DNA of 64,000 bases from an uncultured Bacteroidales bacterium (GTDB lineage: Bacteria; Bacteroidota; Bacteroidia; Bacteroidales; FEN-979): positions 1-64,000 of the forward strand of contig CAIRDP010000054.1 of NCBI GenBank assembly GCA_903877385.1. Reading direction: 5' to 3'. Under the pieces are notes generated by a model. That model was not told the origin of the DNA. It ran no database searches and worked only from the letters and a program-made list of their open reading frames with translations. The translations under genes and the position numbers were made by a program. Shown here piece after piece: positions 27,373 to 40,819 of this stretch. The stretch's first letter is position 1, and every line of letters starts with the position of its first letter.

Positions 27373-29226
27373 TTAATCAGGTTTATTCCTTATATCAATG
27401 GGAAAGATCACTTTAAGACTTATATTTCTTCCCATGTCATAGATCCCCGATCGACCGGTCGTATTATCCGGGTAAGGTTCAAAGTATTTTAACCTGCTCA
27501 GGTGCGACTGATAAGCCACATCAAAAATGTTAGTCACCGCCAGATGAATACTGCAGATGACATGACCATTTTTTCTTGTCACATCACCACCAATTCCTGC
27601 ATCAAATAAAGTATAACCAGGGGTTGGTGTTTCTGTATTATCAGCAATATAGGCCCTGTTCTGCGCTGCATAATACTCCATGGCAATTCTGGCATAAATG
27701 GAAGATAAACCCTTTATCCCTTTGTCGAATTCGACCCGTAACTCAGTATGTGTATGCAATGGTGGAATGAAAGGCAGGTACCTGGAACTATCAGTTATCT
27801 TAACCCCGTTTCCTCCCTGATTAATTGCATAGACGACTGATAAGGAGTTTTCAAAATGCATCCACTTGAAAAAATGAATATCGAGGCTTGCCTCTCCTCC
27901 ATATAATACGGCCTGGGATTGCTGGAACTTAAATGTTTGGTTTCCTGGTACTATGATTGAATCCTGCCCTCGCTTATTCAGGACTTTATGGTTAAAAATA
28001 TAATTGCTTATATTATTGTAGAATGCCTCTACACTAACTATAACCGGTTTGGATGTATAAAACAAGCCAAGGTCTCCCTGCAGGCTGAATTCCGGCTTAA
28101 AGTCAGAATTGCCTATTTGATACATGTTGGTTCCGGGATGAACTCCGTTAGCAGATATTTCTTCAATATTTGGGGCTCTGAAACCACGGGCAACATTAAC
28201 CTTGGCACTGAAGTTTTTAGCAATGTTGTAAGTTATTCCCAGGCTTGCCGAAAGACCTGAATAGGTATGTTTAAAGTCCGAAAACTTCTTATCAGCCCCT
28301 ACAGTATCTGGCGGAAACACCTGCATATCAAAACCTGTAGTTGGATCTGGCCTGGTAAACATCTGGTCATTCCTGAAAAACCGCATGTCATATCTCACCC
28401 CTGCGCTGATGTCAATCTTTTTAAATGATTTCTTTACAAGCAGAAAAGGCCCCAGATCAAATTGCCGGTAATCCGGAATGATGAACTCCGTGCCTTTGTT
28501 TGAATTGATCTGGTACATCCCGTTAACACCCGGAGTAATTTCCCATCCGGCGAGTTCGGGTAAATAATATTTCAGATCGTAGGTGATGGTATTTAAGTGC
28601 AGATCCAGACCGGGAGTCTCCGCTGCCTGCGGATGGCTGAATTCCTGTCGGTGATTGAACTGGTATCCGAGAATAATACCGATTTTACTGCCATCAAGAT
28701 AAATACTTGAAGTCGAGTAGATCTTATAATGCTGTATATAGCCATTGATCTTCTCAAAGATCAGCCCAAGGACCGAAGCATTGATCAATGTTTTGTTATC
28801 CTCCTGGATCTCTTCTGAGCCTTCACCAGCAAAATCATAGGCATCCAGAAATTCAAATAAGTACTGAAGTCCGCTGAGCTTTCCTGTGCGTTTCTTACCA
28901 TTGTTGTGTTTCAGGACCGTTGAGGAAATGATCGGCAATAACGCATGATCTTGAAGGTTGCTGGTGAAGATGGTCAACTGCTCAAGTTCAGTCGGCTCGA
29001 AAAGCGAGGAATTCAGATAGGGTATCTTGCTGAATAAATTTGCCATTTCAGCATCCCTTTCCTCTGACTTCCTTGCAAGAACACGGAAAAACAGGTTGTC
29101 CAGGTCATCATATCCATCAATCCGTCCAGTTTTCATAAACCCATATTCCTTATCACCCTTGTGATAACGGATAAGTTGGGCTTCCAGCAGTTTCAGGAAA
29201 AGGATCCGGTTCAGCCAGGTGATCAC
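27373..29226 (-). pseudogene. Chimeric ORF: middle segment of a type IIG restriction-modification enzyme fused in frame to the C-terminal beta-barrel of a TonB-dependent receptor
   Basis: Residues 1-163 (ITWLNRILFLKLLEAQL...NKTLINASVLGLIFEKINGY) type IIG-like; from about residue 164 (IQHYKIYSTSSIYLDGSKIGIILGYQFNHRQEF...NFSAKVNVARGFRAPNIEE...) TonB-receptor barrel. Confidence 0.85.
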
Positions 29227-30194
29227 CAGTTCGAGGGAAACATTAATAGCCTTTCTGCATAGGTTTCACCAAAAAATACCGGTTGATTCAACCGGGAGAT
29301 TTTATCCCGGGTGTCGAGTTGTAAAATAGTATTTTCCATGAGTGAGCCCGGATCACGCTGCCCCTCATTTTTGCGCTCAATGATCTTTTTGCTTCCCGAT
29401 TTTATTTCTGTTAGACCAATGATATGAAGTAGTTCGGAATAAAAGGTCTTATCAAGCGAGTTGCTGTCATTTAAAAATGGAAGCTTAAGAAGATGTTCCG
29501 GGGAAAGAACTTTAAAAAGTGCAATTAGTTTCGTGTCATCGGTTTTATCTTCATTCCTTAATGGAGTTTCATAAAGGCGGAAATCGAAATACGTAAATGA
29601 AATTTCAGAAGCGATGCCCGAAATAAAGGGTTCTGCAATTGAATTATAGAAAAAATCTGTTGTAGTTCCTGCCAGCCGGCCTTCTTCAAAGTCAGTAAAC
29701 TGTTTTACCAAACCCTTATTTTGGGCAAATGTCTTTTCAAAGACCGTTGCATCAAAAATGTACCATTCATAAACATTTGTTGCGATAAGGTGTTTTATCT
29801 CCAGGTTTCCGCCTGTAATTCTTTCCCGAAGATAATAAAGAATCAACTCCTGAAATGCTTTGGCATTCAGGTCATCCTTCTGTATCATCTCGCTTTTATT
29901 GCCTGGTTTCTTAACTTCAATCAGAACTCCGGGCATACTTTTAGAATCATGTCCGGTGTGAATTACCAGATCGTTACGGCCTTTGGTGTTGAGATAAAAT
30001 TTTGGTGAATAAAAAGTATTCTTTAAAAAATCACCCAGGTCATTTTTGTTATGTTCCTCTGATTCTTTTTCATCTAACCCATCCAATAACCCAATTAGAT
30101 TATTCTTGAAAAGTTCTATCTCACTACGGGAAGGTTTTACCTTCAGGTAGACCTTGTTGAGTGATTTTCGAGGAGTTACAGGGGAAGTAATCAT
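29223..30194 (-). pseudogene. N-terminal fragment of a type IIG restriction-modification enzyme, truncated by frameshift
   Basis: VYLKVKPSRSEIELFKNNLIGLLD...NTKGRNDLVIHTG...GVLIEVKKPGNKSEMI...ELILYYLRERI...FKVLSPEHLLKLPFLNDSNSLDKTFYSELLHIIGL; homology appears to continue in the other frame (NVSLELVITWLNRILFLKLLEAQL). Confidence 0.8.
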
Positions 30195-30311
30195 TATCGA
30201 AAAGTTAAACAGAAAACAAATTTCTACTTTATTTTAATATGCCTGTCGATATAGCTTTGGTCCTTGCTAAATTTACCATGAAAATTTAGCTGCAGAATTA
30301 AGAAAATAATC

Positions 30312-32985
<2,674 letters not shown>

Positions 32986-33008
32986 AACTATAGATAATTA
33001 CTATTAAC

Positions 33009-33069
33009 AGAGAATAATTCTTATTAAAGATTAAACAAAGATACAAACAAAAAATACGGAATTTACAAA
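33009..33069 (-). promoter_or_regulatory. Candidate promoter and PerR/Fur-box of the perR-katG operon
   Basis: TATCTTTG -7 (33036-33043, minus) with TTTG at 33066-33069; dyad AGAATAATTCT at 33011-33021 within a 7-1-7-like element. Confidence 0.55.
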
Positions 33070-33221
33070 AGGGAGGAAAAAAAGATGGCATTTGCCTGGT
33101 AAACGGCCTTACCATCATGCATCGTTTTTACAAAGATGGTACCATGCCCATCGTTTTTATCACAAGATGCAGTAAGAACCAAAATGGCAATAATGCTATA
33201 TAAACAATAGTAAATCTTCAT
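33063..33221 (-). CDS. Very short putative lipoprotein, possibly truncated
   Basis: MKIYYCLYSIIAILVLTASCDKNDGHGTIFVKTMHDGKAVYQANAIFFSSLL; lipobox; directly follows RND gene. Confidence 0.5.
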   Translation of the reverse strand: MKIYYCLYSIIAILVLTASCDKNDGHGTIFVKTMHDGKAVYQANAIFFSSLL

Positions 33222-33234
33222 TTCGAACGGATAA

Positions 33235-36200
33235 TCATGGGTTGACCTGACTTTCATTCCGATATGTCAGAAAATATAATACCGGGGTAATGAAAACAGT
33301 AATCAGTAATGACATAAACAGCCCCCCTACGATAACAGTGGCAAGGGGCCTTTGTACATCAGAGCCAACACCTGTATTTAAGGCAGCCGGTAGCAAACCG
33401 ATAATGGCAATAAGCATGATCAGGAACACAGGTTTGATCTGGACCATAGAGCCTTTAATGACAACGTCATAAAGTGAACCGGCATGCTTCTCCCTGATGC
33501 GGTTAAGATAGCTTACAAGGAGGACTCCCGACATGACTGAAACTCCGGAAAGAGATACAAAACCAACCCCTGCCGAAATACTGAAATTCATACCCCTGAG
33601 CAGCAGGGTCAATATTCCACCAAGGATAGCGAAGGGGATAGCTGAGAGCACGATCAGAACATCTTTATACTTATACCTGAAAAAGATCAACAGGGTAAAA
33701 AAGATCAGAAGCATGGTTATCGGGACAATGAAAAGAAGCCTGTCTTTAGCTCTGCGCAGGTTTTCAAATTGCCCGCCCATACTCCAGTAATAATCTTTGG
33801 GCAATTTGACCTGTTGTTCAATCTTTCTTTGGATCTCTCCTGCAAAACTTCCCTGGTCTCTACCACGTATATTCGTTTTGACAGTGATCTGGCGTTGGTC
33901 TTCGTCCCTGAAAATTATAGATTGGCCTTCACGAAGATTGATAGAAGCAACCTGTGCAAGAGGTATTCTCATACCGGTCTTTGTGGGAATTATAATTTTG
34001 CCTATTTGTTCGGGAGTGCTACGGCTTTCCTTGGTAAACCTGAGGATAATATCAAAATGACGTTCATCCTCCCATAATGAGCTAACAGGTAATCCGCCTA
34101 TGGCCATTTCCAGCACGGCATTGATATCCGAGACATTGATGCCGTATCGGGCAGCTGCAATCCGGTTAACTTCAACCACCAGCTGGGTTTGTTTCTTCTC
34201 CTGTTCAATACCTGTTTCAGAAGCTCCGCGGATATGTTTTGCAATGCCAAGGATCTTTTCGCCGTATTTTCTGAGTGTATCCAGGTTTTTCCCTGTCACA
34301 AAAACTGCCAGATCGGAAGAAGAGCCTGTTGCGTTTTCAGTTACCATATCGATGATAGGCTGGGTGATGGAAAAGCTGGCTCCCGGAAATAATTCCTCAA
34401 GTTTCTTTTTAATCTCGAGTACGAGTTCCTTTTTCGTTCTTCCTGAAACCCATGTGTTATAAGGCTGTTTGAGCTGAACCATAGCCTCAATGCGGTTCGG
34501 CCCGAACGGGTCAGTACCGTCATCATTTCTGCCAAGCTGCGTCATCACTCCCTTCACTTCATCAAAACGAGATAACTCTGACCGGATCAGTCCGGGGTAC
34601 TGATTTGCGGCTTCTAATGAAATTCCGGATGGAAGGTAAAATCTAACCCATATACATCCTTCATCCAGTTCAGGTAAGAACTCGGTTCCAAGTTTGGATC
34701 CCAGGTAAAATCCGGAGACCAGAAAAATTATTGATCCTGTAATAGCCAGTGCGGGGAACCTCAGAAGAAGAGTAAGAGTTTTATTATAGGATGAGGAAAT
34801 TGCCGACCAGATTAGATTTTTATGCTCCGGTTTTACCTTTTTACTGATATAGGAAAACAGAACAGGCGCCAGGGTAATGGCATATATCATTGAACCGAAA
34901 ATGGCATAGGCAAGTGTATAAGCCATAGGAGAAAATAAACGCCCCTCAACCCTTTGCAGCGTGAACATCGGCAATAATGCAAGGATGATTATAAAAATGG
35001 AGAACAAGATTTGCATCTGTACTTCCCTGGCTGAATGAAGGATTATATTTTTCACATTATACTGTTCATTCAGGCTGTTTTTCCCGATTGTCAGATTTCT
35101 GGTTATGGCTTCAATCATCACGATGGAGGCATCCACAATAAGTCCGAAGTCAATAGCTCCCAATGACAACAGGTTGGCAGGAATACCAGTCAGGTACATG
35201 GTGATGAAAGCGAAAAGCAGTGAGAAAGGAATTGCCAGCGCTGAAATTAAAGCTGCACGCCAGTTTCCTAATAAAATAGTCAGGATAATAAGGACAATAA
35301 TGATGCCTTCAAAAATTGTTTTGGCAACCGTATGCACCGTAAGGTTAACCAGTTCAGTTCTGTTATAATAAGTTATTACCTGAATACCTTTGGGCAGAAT
35401 ATGGTTGAGTTCATCAACTTTTTCAAATACATTCTTCATGGTACTAGAAGGATTGGAGAATTTTTTCAACAGTACAATTCCTTCTATCCCCATATTCCGT
35501 GAAACTCCCCGGGACTTATCGACATAACCGAGAATGCCGGTGGGAGGGAGGTTGCCTGTTTCAACGGAGGCAACGTCCCTGATCAGTACAGGAACTCCAT
35601 CATGGTTGTCAACAACAATATTTTCAATGTCCTCAGTCCTGGCAATTCGTCCTATTCCTCTGATATTCATTTGGGATGAACCCACCCGGATAAAATTCCC
35701 ACCGGTATTTTTATTATTATTGGTGATGGCATCTGCAATATCCTGAACCTTTAATTGAAATTTTTCAAGCTTGATGGGATCTATGATAACCTGGTACTGT
35801 TTGAGTAGTCCACCGAAATTTGCCACATCTACCACCCCGTCGGCCTGGAGCAGTTTAGGGATTACAACGTAATCTTGAATTTCCCTCAGGTAAGTAAGGG
35901 GAATGCTGTCGGGAGCCTCAAGAACATATCGAAAGATTTCCCCCATGGCCATGGTCATTGGGGCAAGTTCCGGTTCAATGCCTTCGGGCAGGTCAATCCC
36001 CTTAAGTTTCTCAATAACCAGTTGCCGTGCAAGATAAATATTGGTCTGATCATTAAAAGTCAGAGTAACAATTGACAATCCGAAAATGGTCCTGGACCGT
36101 TTCGAAATGATCCCTGGCACGGTATTCAGTGCTCTTTCAACCGGAATTGTAACTTGCTGCTCCATTTCCTCTGAAGGTAGGCCATTGGCCTGGGTGATAA

Positions 36201-36342
36201 CCCCTACCTCGTTATCGCTGATATCCGGGTAAGCTTCAATTTCCAGCTGAAACCATGCCCAGATTCCTGCTCCCACAACCATGACAGCCACGATCAATGT
36301 AACCGCCCTATGTTTGAATATAAAGTTGATGATCCTGTTCAT
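33235..36342 (-). CDS. CusA/CzcA-family heavy-metal efflux RND transporter
   Basis: 1035-aa RND; GTEFLPELDEGCIWVRFYLPSGIS, AIDFGLIVDASIVMIEAI, GGLPVSSLWEDERHFDIILRF. Confidence 0.95.
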   Translation of the reverse strand: MNRIINFIFKHRAVTLIVAVMVVGAGIWAWFQLEIEAYPDISDNEVGVITQANGLPSEEMEQQVTIPVERALNTVPGIISKRSRTIFGLSIVTLTFNDQTNIYLARQLVIEKLKGIDLPEGIEPELAPMTMAMGEIFRYVLEAPDSIPLTYLREIQDYVVIPKLLQADGVVDVANFGGLLKQYQVIIDPIKLEKFQLKVQDIADAITNNNKNTGGNFIRVGSSQMNIRGIGRIARTEDIENIVVDNHDGVPVLIRDVASVETGNLPPTGILGYVDKSRGVSRNMGIEGIVLLKKFSNPSSTMKNVFEKVDELNHILPKGIQVITYYNRTELVNLTVHTVAKTIFEGIIIVLIILTILLGNWRAALISALAIPFSLLFAFITMYLTGIPANLLSLGAIDFGLIVDASIVMIEAITRNLTIGKNSLNEQYNVKNIILHSAREVQMQILFSIFIIILALLPMFTLQRVEGRLFSPMAYTLAYAIFGSMIYAITLAPVLFSYISKKVKPEHKNLIWSAISSSYNKTLTLLLRFPALAITGSIIFLVSGFYLGSKLGTEFLPELDEGCIWVRFYLPSGISLEAANQYPGLIRSELSRFDEVKGVMTQLGRNDDGTDPFGPNRIEAMVQLKQPYNTWVSGRTKKELVLEIKKKLEELFPGASFSITQPIIDMVTENATGSSSDLAVFVTGKNLDTLRKYGEKILGIAKHIRGASETGIEQEKKQTQLVVEVNRIAAARYGINVSDINAVLEMAIGGLPVSSLWEDERHFDIILRFTKESRSTPEQIGKIIIPTKTGMRIPLAQVASINLREGQSIIFRDEDQRQITVKTNIRGRDQGSFAGEIQRKIEQQVKLPKDYYWSMGGQFENLRRAKDRLLFIVPITMLLIFFTLLIFFRYKYKDVLIVLSAIPFAILGGILTLLLRGMNFSISAGVGFVSLSGVSVMSGVLLVSYLNRIREKHAGSLYDVVIKGSMVQIKPVFLIMLIAIIGLLPAALNTGVGSDVQRPLATVIVGGLFMSLLITVFITPVLYFLTYRNESQVNP

Positions 36343-36343
36343 C

Positions 36344-37351
36344 TCAGATACCTAAGCAGATTCCTTTAAGTAAAAAAACATTGCTTGTCACTACATTCTC
36401 GCCCGGTTTCAATCCTTCAGATATTTCAATATAATCCCCGGTTTCAGTAGAAATACTGACTTCTCTTCGTTCAAATTGAAGAAGACTGTGCATAATGAAA
36501 ACATAGAATTTTGCATTTGAACTGAAGACAGCTTTTTTCGGGACCATCAGCCCCTGGTGAGGCATCTCGAACCGTACATTTGCATACATCCCAGGCCGGA
36601 TTTTCTCCTGCGGGTCAATGAGTGATAACCTGACCCGGAGCTTCCTGGTTTCCATATTCATGACTTCAGCTATCACATCAATATTCGCGGTGATGAATTC
36701 ATTGGGGAAACTGGGAAACTCAAGCATGTATTTTTGCCCTTTTTTAATTACGTTCATTTCAGATTCAGGCAGATCGCAAATCAGCCAGACCGTCCCTCTG
36801 GGTGAGTTGTTTAAATTTTCAGGATTCAAACCTGATTCCCTGAGTTTGGCCTCATTTTCAGCCAGTGAAGTTTTAATATTCAATAATTCAGCGGATGCAT
36901 CATTCAGTTCTTTCCCTGTTGCTGCCCCGTTTTTATAAAGATCATTGACCCTGTCGAAATTAAGTTTTGATGTCTTCAGCAATGTTTGATTCTGCAAATA
37001 GGAAGAATATACACTGGTAAGCTCTGGGCTATTGAAAAGTATTAGATTTGAATTTTTATCTTCTGAAGACTGGTGGACTCTCCCGATAACTGTAGCAGGG
37101 GCCAGGAAACCCAACGTGGTTTTTTTAATATTTGCAACCTCGGTAAGAAAGAGAGCCGCTTTCTTACTTCCTGATGGAAATTCAATCCAACTGCCATTTT
37201 CTTTAACCACTGGTTCATCATTGGCGGGTTGAACCACGTAATTTGACTGTTTATCACGGGAGCATCCGCATAAACATATTACAATAACAACAAGGCAATA
37301 GAATAAAGGATTGATTTTCGGTCTCATGATTATAATGAAATTAAATTGCAT
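36344..37351 (-). CDS. Efflux RND transporter periplasmic adaptor (CusB/CzcB-like)
   Basis: Lipobox CGCSRDK; membrane-fusion-protein hairpin and barrel-sandwich; SEGLKPGENVVTS. Confidence 0.88.
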   Translation of the reverse strand: MQFNFIIIMRPKINPLFYCLVVIVICLCGCSRDKQSNYVVQPANDEPVVKENGSWIEFPSGSKKAALFLTEVANIKKTTLGFLAPATVIGRVHQSSEDKNSNLILFNSPELTSVYSSYLQNQTLLKTSKLNFDRVNDLYKNGAATGKELNDASAELLNIKTSLAENEAKLRESGLNPENLNNSPRGTVWLICDLPESEMNVIKKGQKYMLEFPSFPNEFITANIDVIAEVMNMETRKLRVRLSLIDPQEKIRPGMYANVRFEMPHQGLMVPKKAVFSSNAKFYVFIMHSLLQFERREVSISTETGDYIEISEGLKPGENVVTSNVFLLKGICLGI

Positions 37352-38589
37352 GCAATTAATACTTTAATATAGCTTTGTCTGAAGTCGTATAAGGCTTGGT
37401 AATATTGGTTTTGCATTTCAAACCAGTCCCGTTCGGCTTCAAGATAGTCAAGAATCGTTGTGCCTCCTTTGAGATATGAAAGCCTGACAGTATTCAGAAC
37501 AGTCTCTGATTGCATGTAGATCAGATGATACTTTTGAAAAGTGGCTGCATTTGTTTGATATTCCATGTATGCCGACCGAACTTCATTTTGCACCCTGGCC
37601 TGGTAGGCTTTCAAAAAACTTTCCGACTGTGTGATCTGAAGCTTTGCCCTGGTAACCTGGCCCTGGTTCCGGTCAAAAACCGGAACTGGAAATTGAAGGT
37701 ATGCTCCAAGATAAGGAACTTTATTCTGAGGATTATAATTCAGACCGATTTCCGGCTGTGGAAATGCTATTGCCTTCTGAAGATCAAGATTCACTTTTGC
37801 AGCTTCGATGGCTCTCAGATTGATCAGCAGATCGGTCCTGTTGTGAAGCGCATATAAAATCGCTGAATCAAGGGTTGATGGCAGGCTGGTGCGGAATACA
37901 GGTTCAGTATCGGAGATGACGATACTGTCGCTGGTACCAAGAAGCTGCTTCAGGCTGAAAAGCTCTGAAATATATTCCTGGAGCGATTTTCGCAGCATAA
38001 GTTGATACTGATCAGCTTTTATGCTGGTTCGCAGGAATTCGGTTGTGGTAATAACCTGGTTCCTGAGCCTGATCTGGTTTACATTCAACAGTGTGTCAGA
38101 ATTAATCTTTGCCCGTTGCACAATTTCCAGCTTCTCTAAAGCAAACCATGCATCAAGCCACTGGTTGGCGACATCAAATAACATGTTCCTCTCATAATCG
38201 GAAAGATTAGCAGATTCAATATCTACGTCTTTTTCGGCTTTGTGAATCTTATATTTCCTTTGTCCTGCAACCTGAAGAATTTTTCCAACCTGGATGTTGG
38301 ATTGCCGGTTTGCCGGATCAAATGCCCCGGTGTTTTCTTCAAAACATTTACTATTTATAACCTGTTCGGCCGACAAGTTCAGTGAAGGATTAGGTCTGAG
38401 TGAGGCTGTGATGATATCTGCTTTAACAAGATCTGTATTATACTTCTGGGCAAGAAAGAATAGATTGTTCTTCCTCGCTATTACCAAAGCATCCTGAAAT
38501 GAAATGTGGGTTTGAGCATTGGTTGTGTGAACAATAACAATGAGAATAAAAAGAGCCTTTTTGAATACAATACCCGGTCGAATTAACAT
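37330..38589 (-). CDS. TolC-family outer-membrane efflux protein (CusC/CzcC-like)
   Basis: SFQDALVIARKNN, ASLRPNPSLNLSAEQ, LSYLKGGTTILDYLEAERDWFEMQNQYYQALYDFRQSYI. Confidence 0.9.
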   Translation of the reverse strand: MLIRPGIVFKKALFILIVIVHTTNAQTHISFQDALVIARKNNLFFLAQKYNTDLVKADIITASLRPNPSLNLSAEQVINSKCFEENTGAFDPANRQSNIQVGKILQVAGQRKYKIHKAEKDVDIESANLSDYERNMLFDVANQWLDAWFALEKLEIVQRAKINSDTLLNVNQIRLRNQVITTTEFLRTSIKADQYQLMLRKSLQEYISELFSLKQLLGTSDSIVISDTEPVFRTSLPSTLDSAILYALHNRTDLLINLRAIEAAKVNLDLQKAIAFPQPEIGLNYNPQNKVPYLGAYLQFPVPVFDRNQGQVTRAKLQITQSESFLKAYQARVQNEVRSAYMEYQTNAATFQKYHLIYMQSETVLNTVRLSYLKGGTTILDYLEAERDWFEMQNQYYQALYDFRQSYIKVLIACNLISL

Positions 38590-39336
38590 AGTTCCTCAAA
38601 ATTATTATTGAAAAGATGTTTTTTGACTGTCTGGTAATCATCGTTAGCAGGCAATCCTGTCTGCAACATTTTATATTATGTTTCTGGAAGGAAGATAACC
38701 TCGGGTCAAAAATAGAGAATGTGTGATAATGATTCCGTTTTCTGAATAGTGCGAATGTTGGTTCATAACCGAATTCATGATCAACCAACACATAGCGGGA
38801 AGGATTATAATCGAAACCCAGTTATTTCTTCTGAGAACGTTCATCTGCTATTTTAGATCGCTTCAAAGGTACAAAATGCAGCAATACTAAATGATCCCGA
38901 GATAGTTAATACAGTAGATATGAAATGAATCCTTTCACCTCGATTTTCAGAGTAAAAAAACATTCAAGCCTGAGCCGGCTTATGCTTTGGGTCGTATTCA
39001 ATAAATTTTCGATGGTTTAAGATTCCCTGTAAATTCGCTGCAATCGCTGTAAATGTGCAAACTACTGTAAAGTAAACTGCATATATATAATATGGTTCGA
39101 TGCTGATATTCAAAATGTCAGCCTTTGTTATATTTTTGGTACAATCCGGGTTCATCATTTGTTCACTATCCAGGGCTTACAGGATGATTCAATAATGAGG
39201 ATATACCCTGTGCAGGCTGTCGATAAGAGCTTGAGTAATGGAGTTTTTCGGAAAGTTTTTTGACCCTCCAATATTAATACACAATATTAATTTCTTATAT
39301 TTGAGAAATACTATTTTTGTACTAAATAATGGTTAT

Positions 39337-40737
39337 ATGAGAAAGTTGATCATTCTTGCCATGATTGTAAGCCTGTCGTTTTCCCAAGCCCTTGCCCAGA
39401 AGGAAGGCAATATCTGGTATTTCGGGAATCATGCAGGACTCAATTTTAATAATGACACCGTGCTGGCTCTGCAGAACAGTGCGATGTGGGATAATGACAA
39501 TTCAAGCACTGTCTGCAATTCTGCCGGACAACTGCTTTTTTACACCAACTCCGACACCGTCTGGAACAAGTTGCATAAGGTCATGCTTAACGGGACTGAT
39601 CTCGCCGGCAGCATTACTTCAGGGCAATGTGCAGTCATAGTACCACAACCGGGTACAAGCAAGTATTTTATCTTCACAAATGCTCCTTTCCTTTCTGACC
39701 AGGGCTTGAGTTTCTCTGTCGTCGACATGGCCGAAGATAACGGCAACGGAGCTGTGATCATAAAAAATTTCCAACTGTTCCCGTATACGACAGAAAAACT
39801 TGACGCCATATACAACCAGTCGGATGATTCGTACTGGGTAATCACGCATCCTTTTGAATCCGGCTATTATTTTGTTTATAAATTGACTTCAAACGGCTTG
39901 TTGATTCCGCCTGAAATAAGTGATCCCTGTGCCCTGATGTCGGGAGGAAACCCCTATGGCTACAATGCCATAGGACAGATGACCGTTTCGCCCGACGGGC
40001 AAATGATTGCCTCGGGCGTGCTAAGCGACGGGTTTATCGAATTATGTGATTTTAACATGGCTAACGGTCATATATCAAACAGCAGGATAATTCCAGGTTT
40101 TCAAAATCCCTGGGGGATTGCTTTTTCCCCTGACAGCAAGATGCTATATGCCACAAGGTGGTGGACCGACAATGTATTCGTGTTTAACCTCTCGGATACA
40201 TCGCTGTCGGCAATAATTGCAAGCGGGATGTTAATAGGCCATGCTACTTCCTCAAACGCTTACAATTACCAGGCAGGGTACATGCAACTTGGACCCGATA
40301 ACAGGATCTACATATCGAAATATGAATCGCATTATCTGGCGGTAATAAATCATCCCAGCATCTACGGCACGGGATGCGGTTTCGTGGACAACGGGATGTA
40401 CCTGGGAACAAAAACAAATACTTCCGGACTTTCCAGGGTTCCTGCAAGGCCATCGTTTCCTGTTTCCGTCCCCCCTCAGAATAACACAAACATGTCCATA
40501 AGAATATGTCCAAATCCCTCCAATGGCAATTTTCAATTGTATTGGCCCGCTAGGACTTCAGGTTCGGAATACACACTGGAAATATCCGACTTGCCTGGAA
40601 AGATTATTGTAAGAGAAAAAATTCAGTACTTTTCACCTGCCGCATTATCATTCCCTCAATTAGTTCCCGGCATCTATAATCTCAGAATCTGGAACAATAA
40701 GGAGGTCTTTACACAAAAAATCAGTATCGTCCCTTAA
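39337..40737 (+). CDS. T9SS type A sorting domain-containing beta-propeller-like protein
   Basis: Signal peptide; WYFGNHAGLNFNN; ISPDSKMLYAT-like repeats; C-terminal ICPNPSNGNFQLYW...LPGIYNLRIWNNKEVFTQKISIV. Confidence 0.85.
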   Translation: MRKLIILAMIVSLSFSQALAQKEGNIWYFGNHAGLNFNNDTVLALQNSAMWDNDNSSTVCNSAGQLLFYTNSDTVWNKLHKVMLNGTDLAGSITSGQCAVIVPQPGTSKYFIFTNAPFLSDQGLSFSVVDMAEDNGNGAVIIKNFQLFPYTTEKLDAIYNQSDDSYWVITHPFESGYYFVYKLTSNGLLIPPEISDPCALMSGGNPYGYNAIGQMTVSPDGQMIASGVLSDGFIELCDFNMANGHISNSRIIPGFQNPWGIAFSPDSKMLYATRWWTDNVFVFNLSDTSLSAIIASGMLIGHATSSNAYNYQAGYMQLGPDNRIYISKYESHYLAVINHPSIYGTGCGFVDNGMYLGTKTNTSGLSRVPARPSFPVSVPPQNNTNMSIRICPNPSNGNFQLYWPARTSGSEYTLEISDLPGKIIVREKIQYFSPAALSFPQLVPGIYNLRIWNNKEVFTQKISIVP

Positions 40738-40819
40738 TACGAAAATCCAAGGTATGAACCCCTGGGCAAGCCCAGATTCCAGATTCAGCTGCAAGCTGAG
40801 GGGAATTTACCTGAAGCGG

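Noticed and set aside
38964-39158. 64-aa minus-strand ORF (MMNPDCTKNITKADILNISIEPYYIYAVYF...)
   Set aside because: Too short and without recognisable motif to call; left as uncertain intergenic
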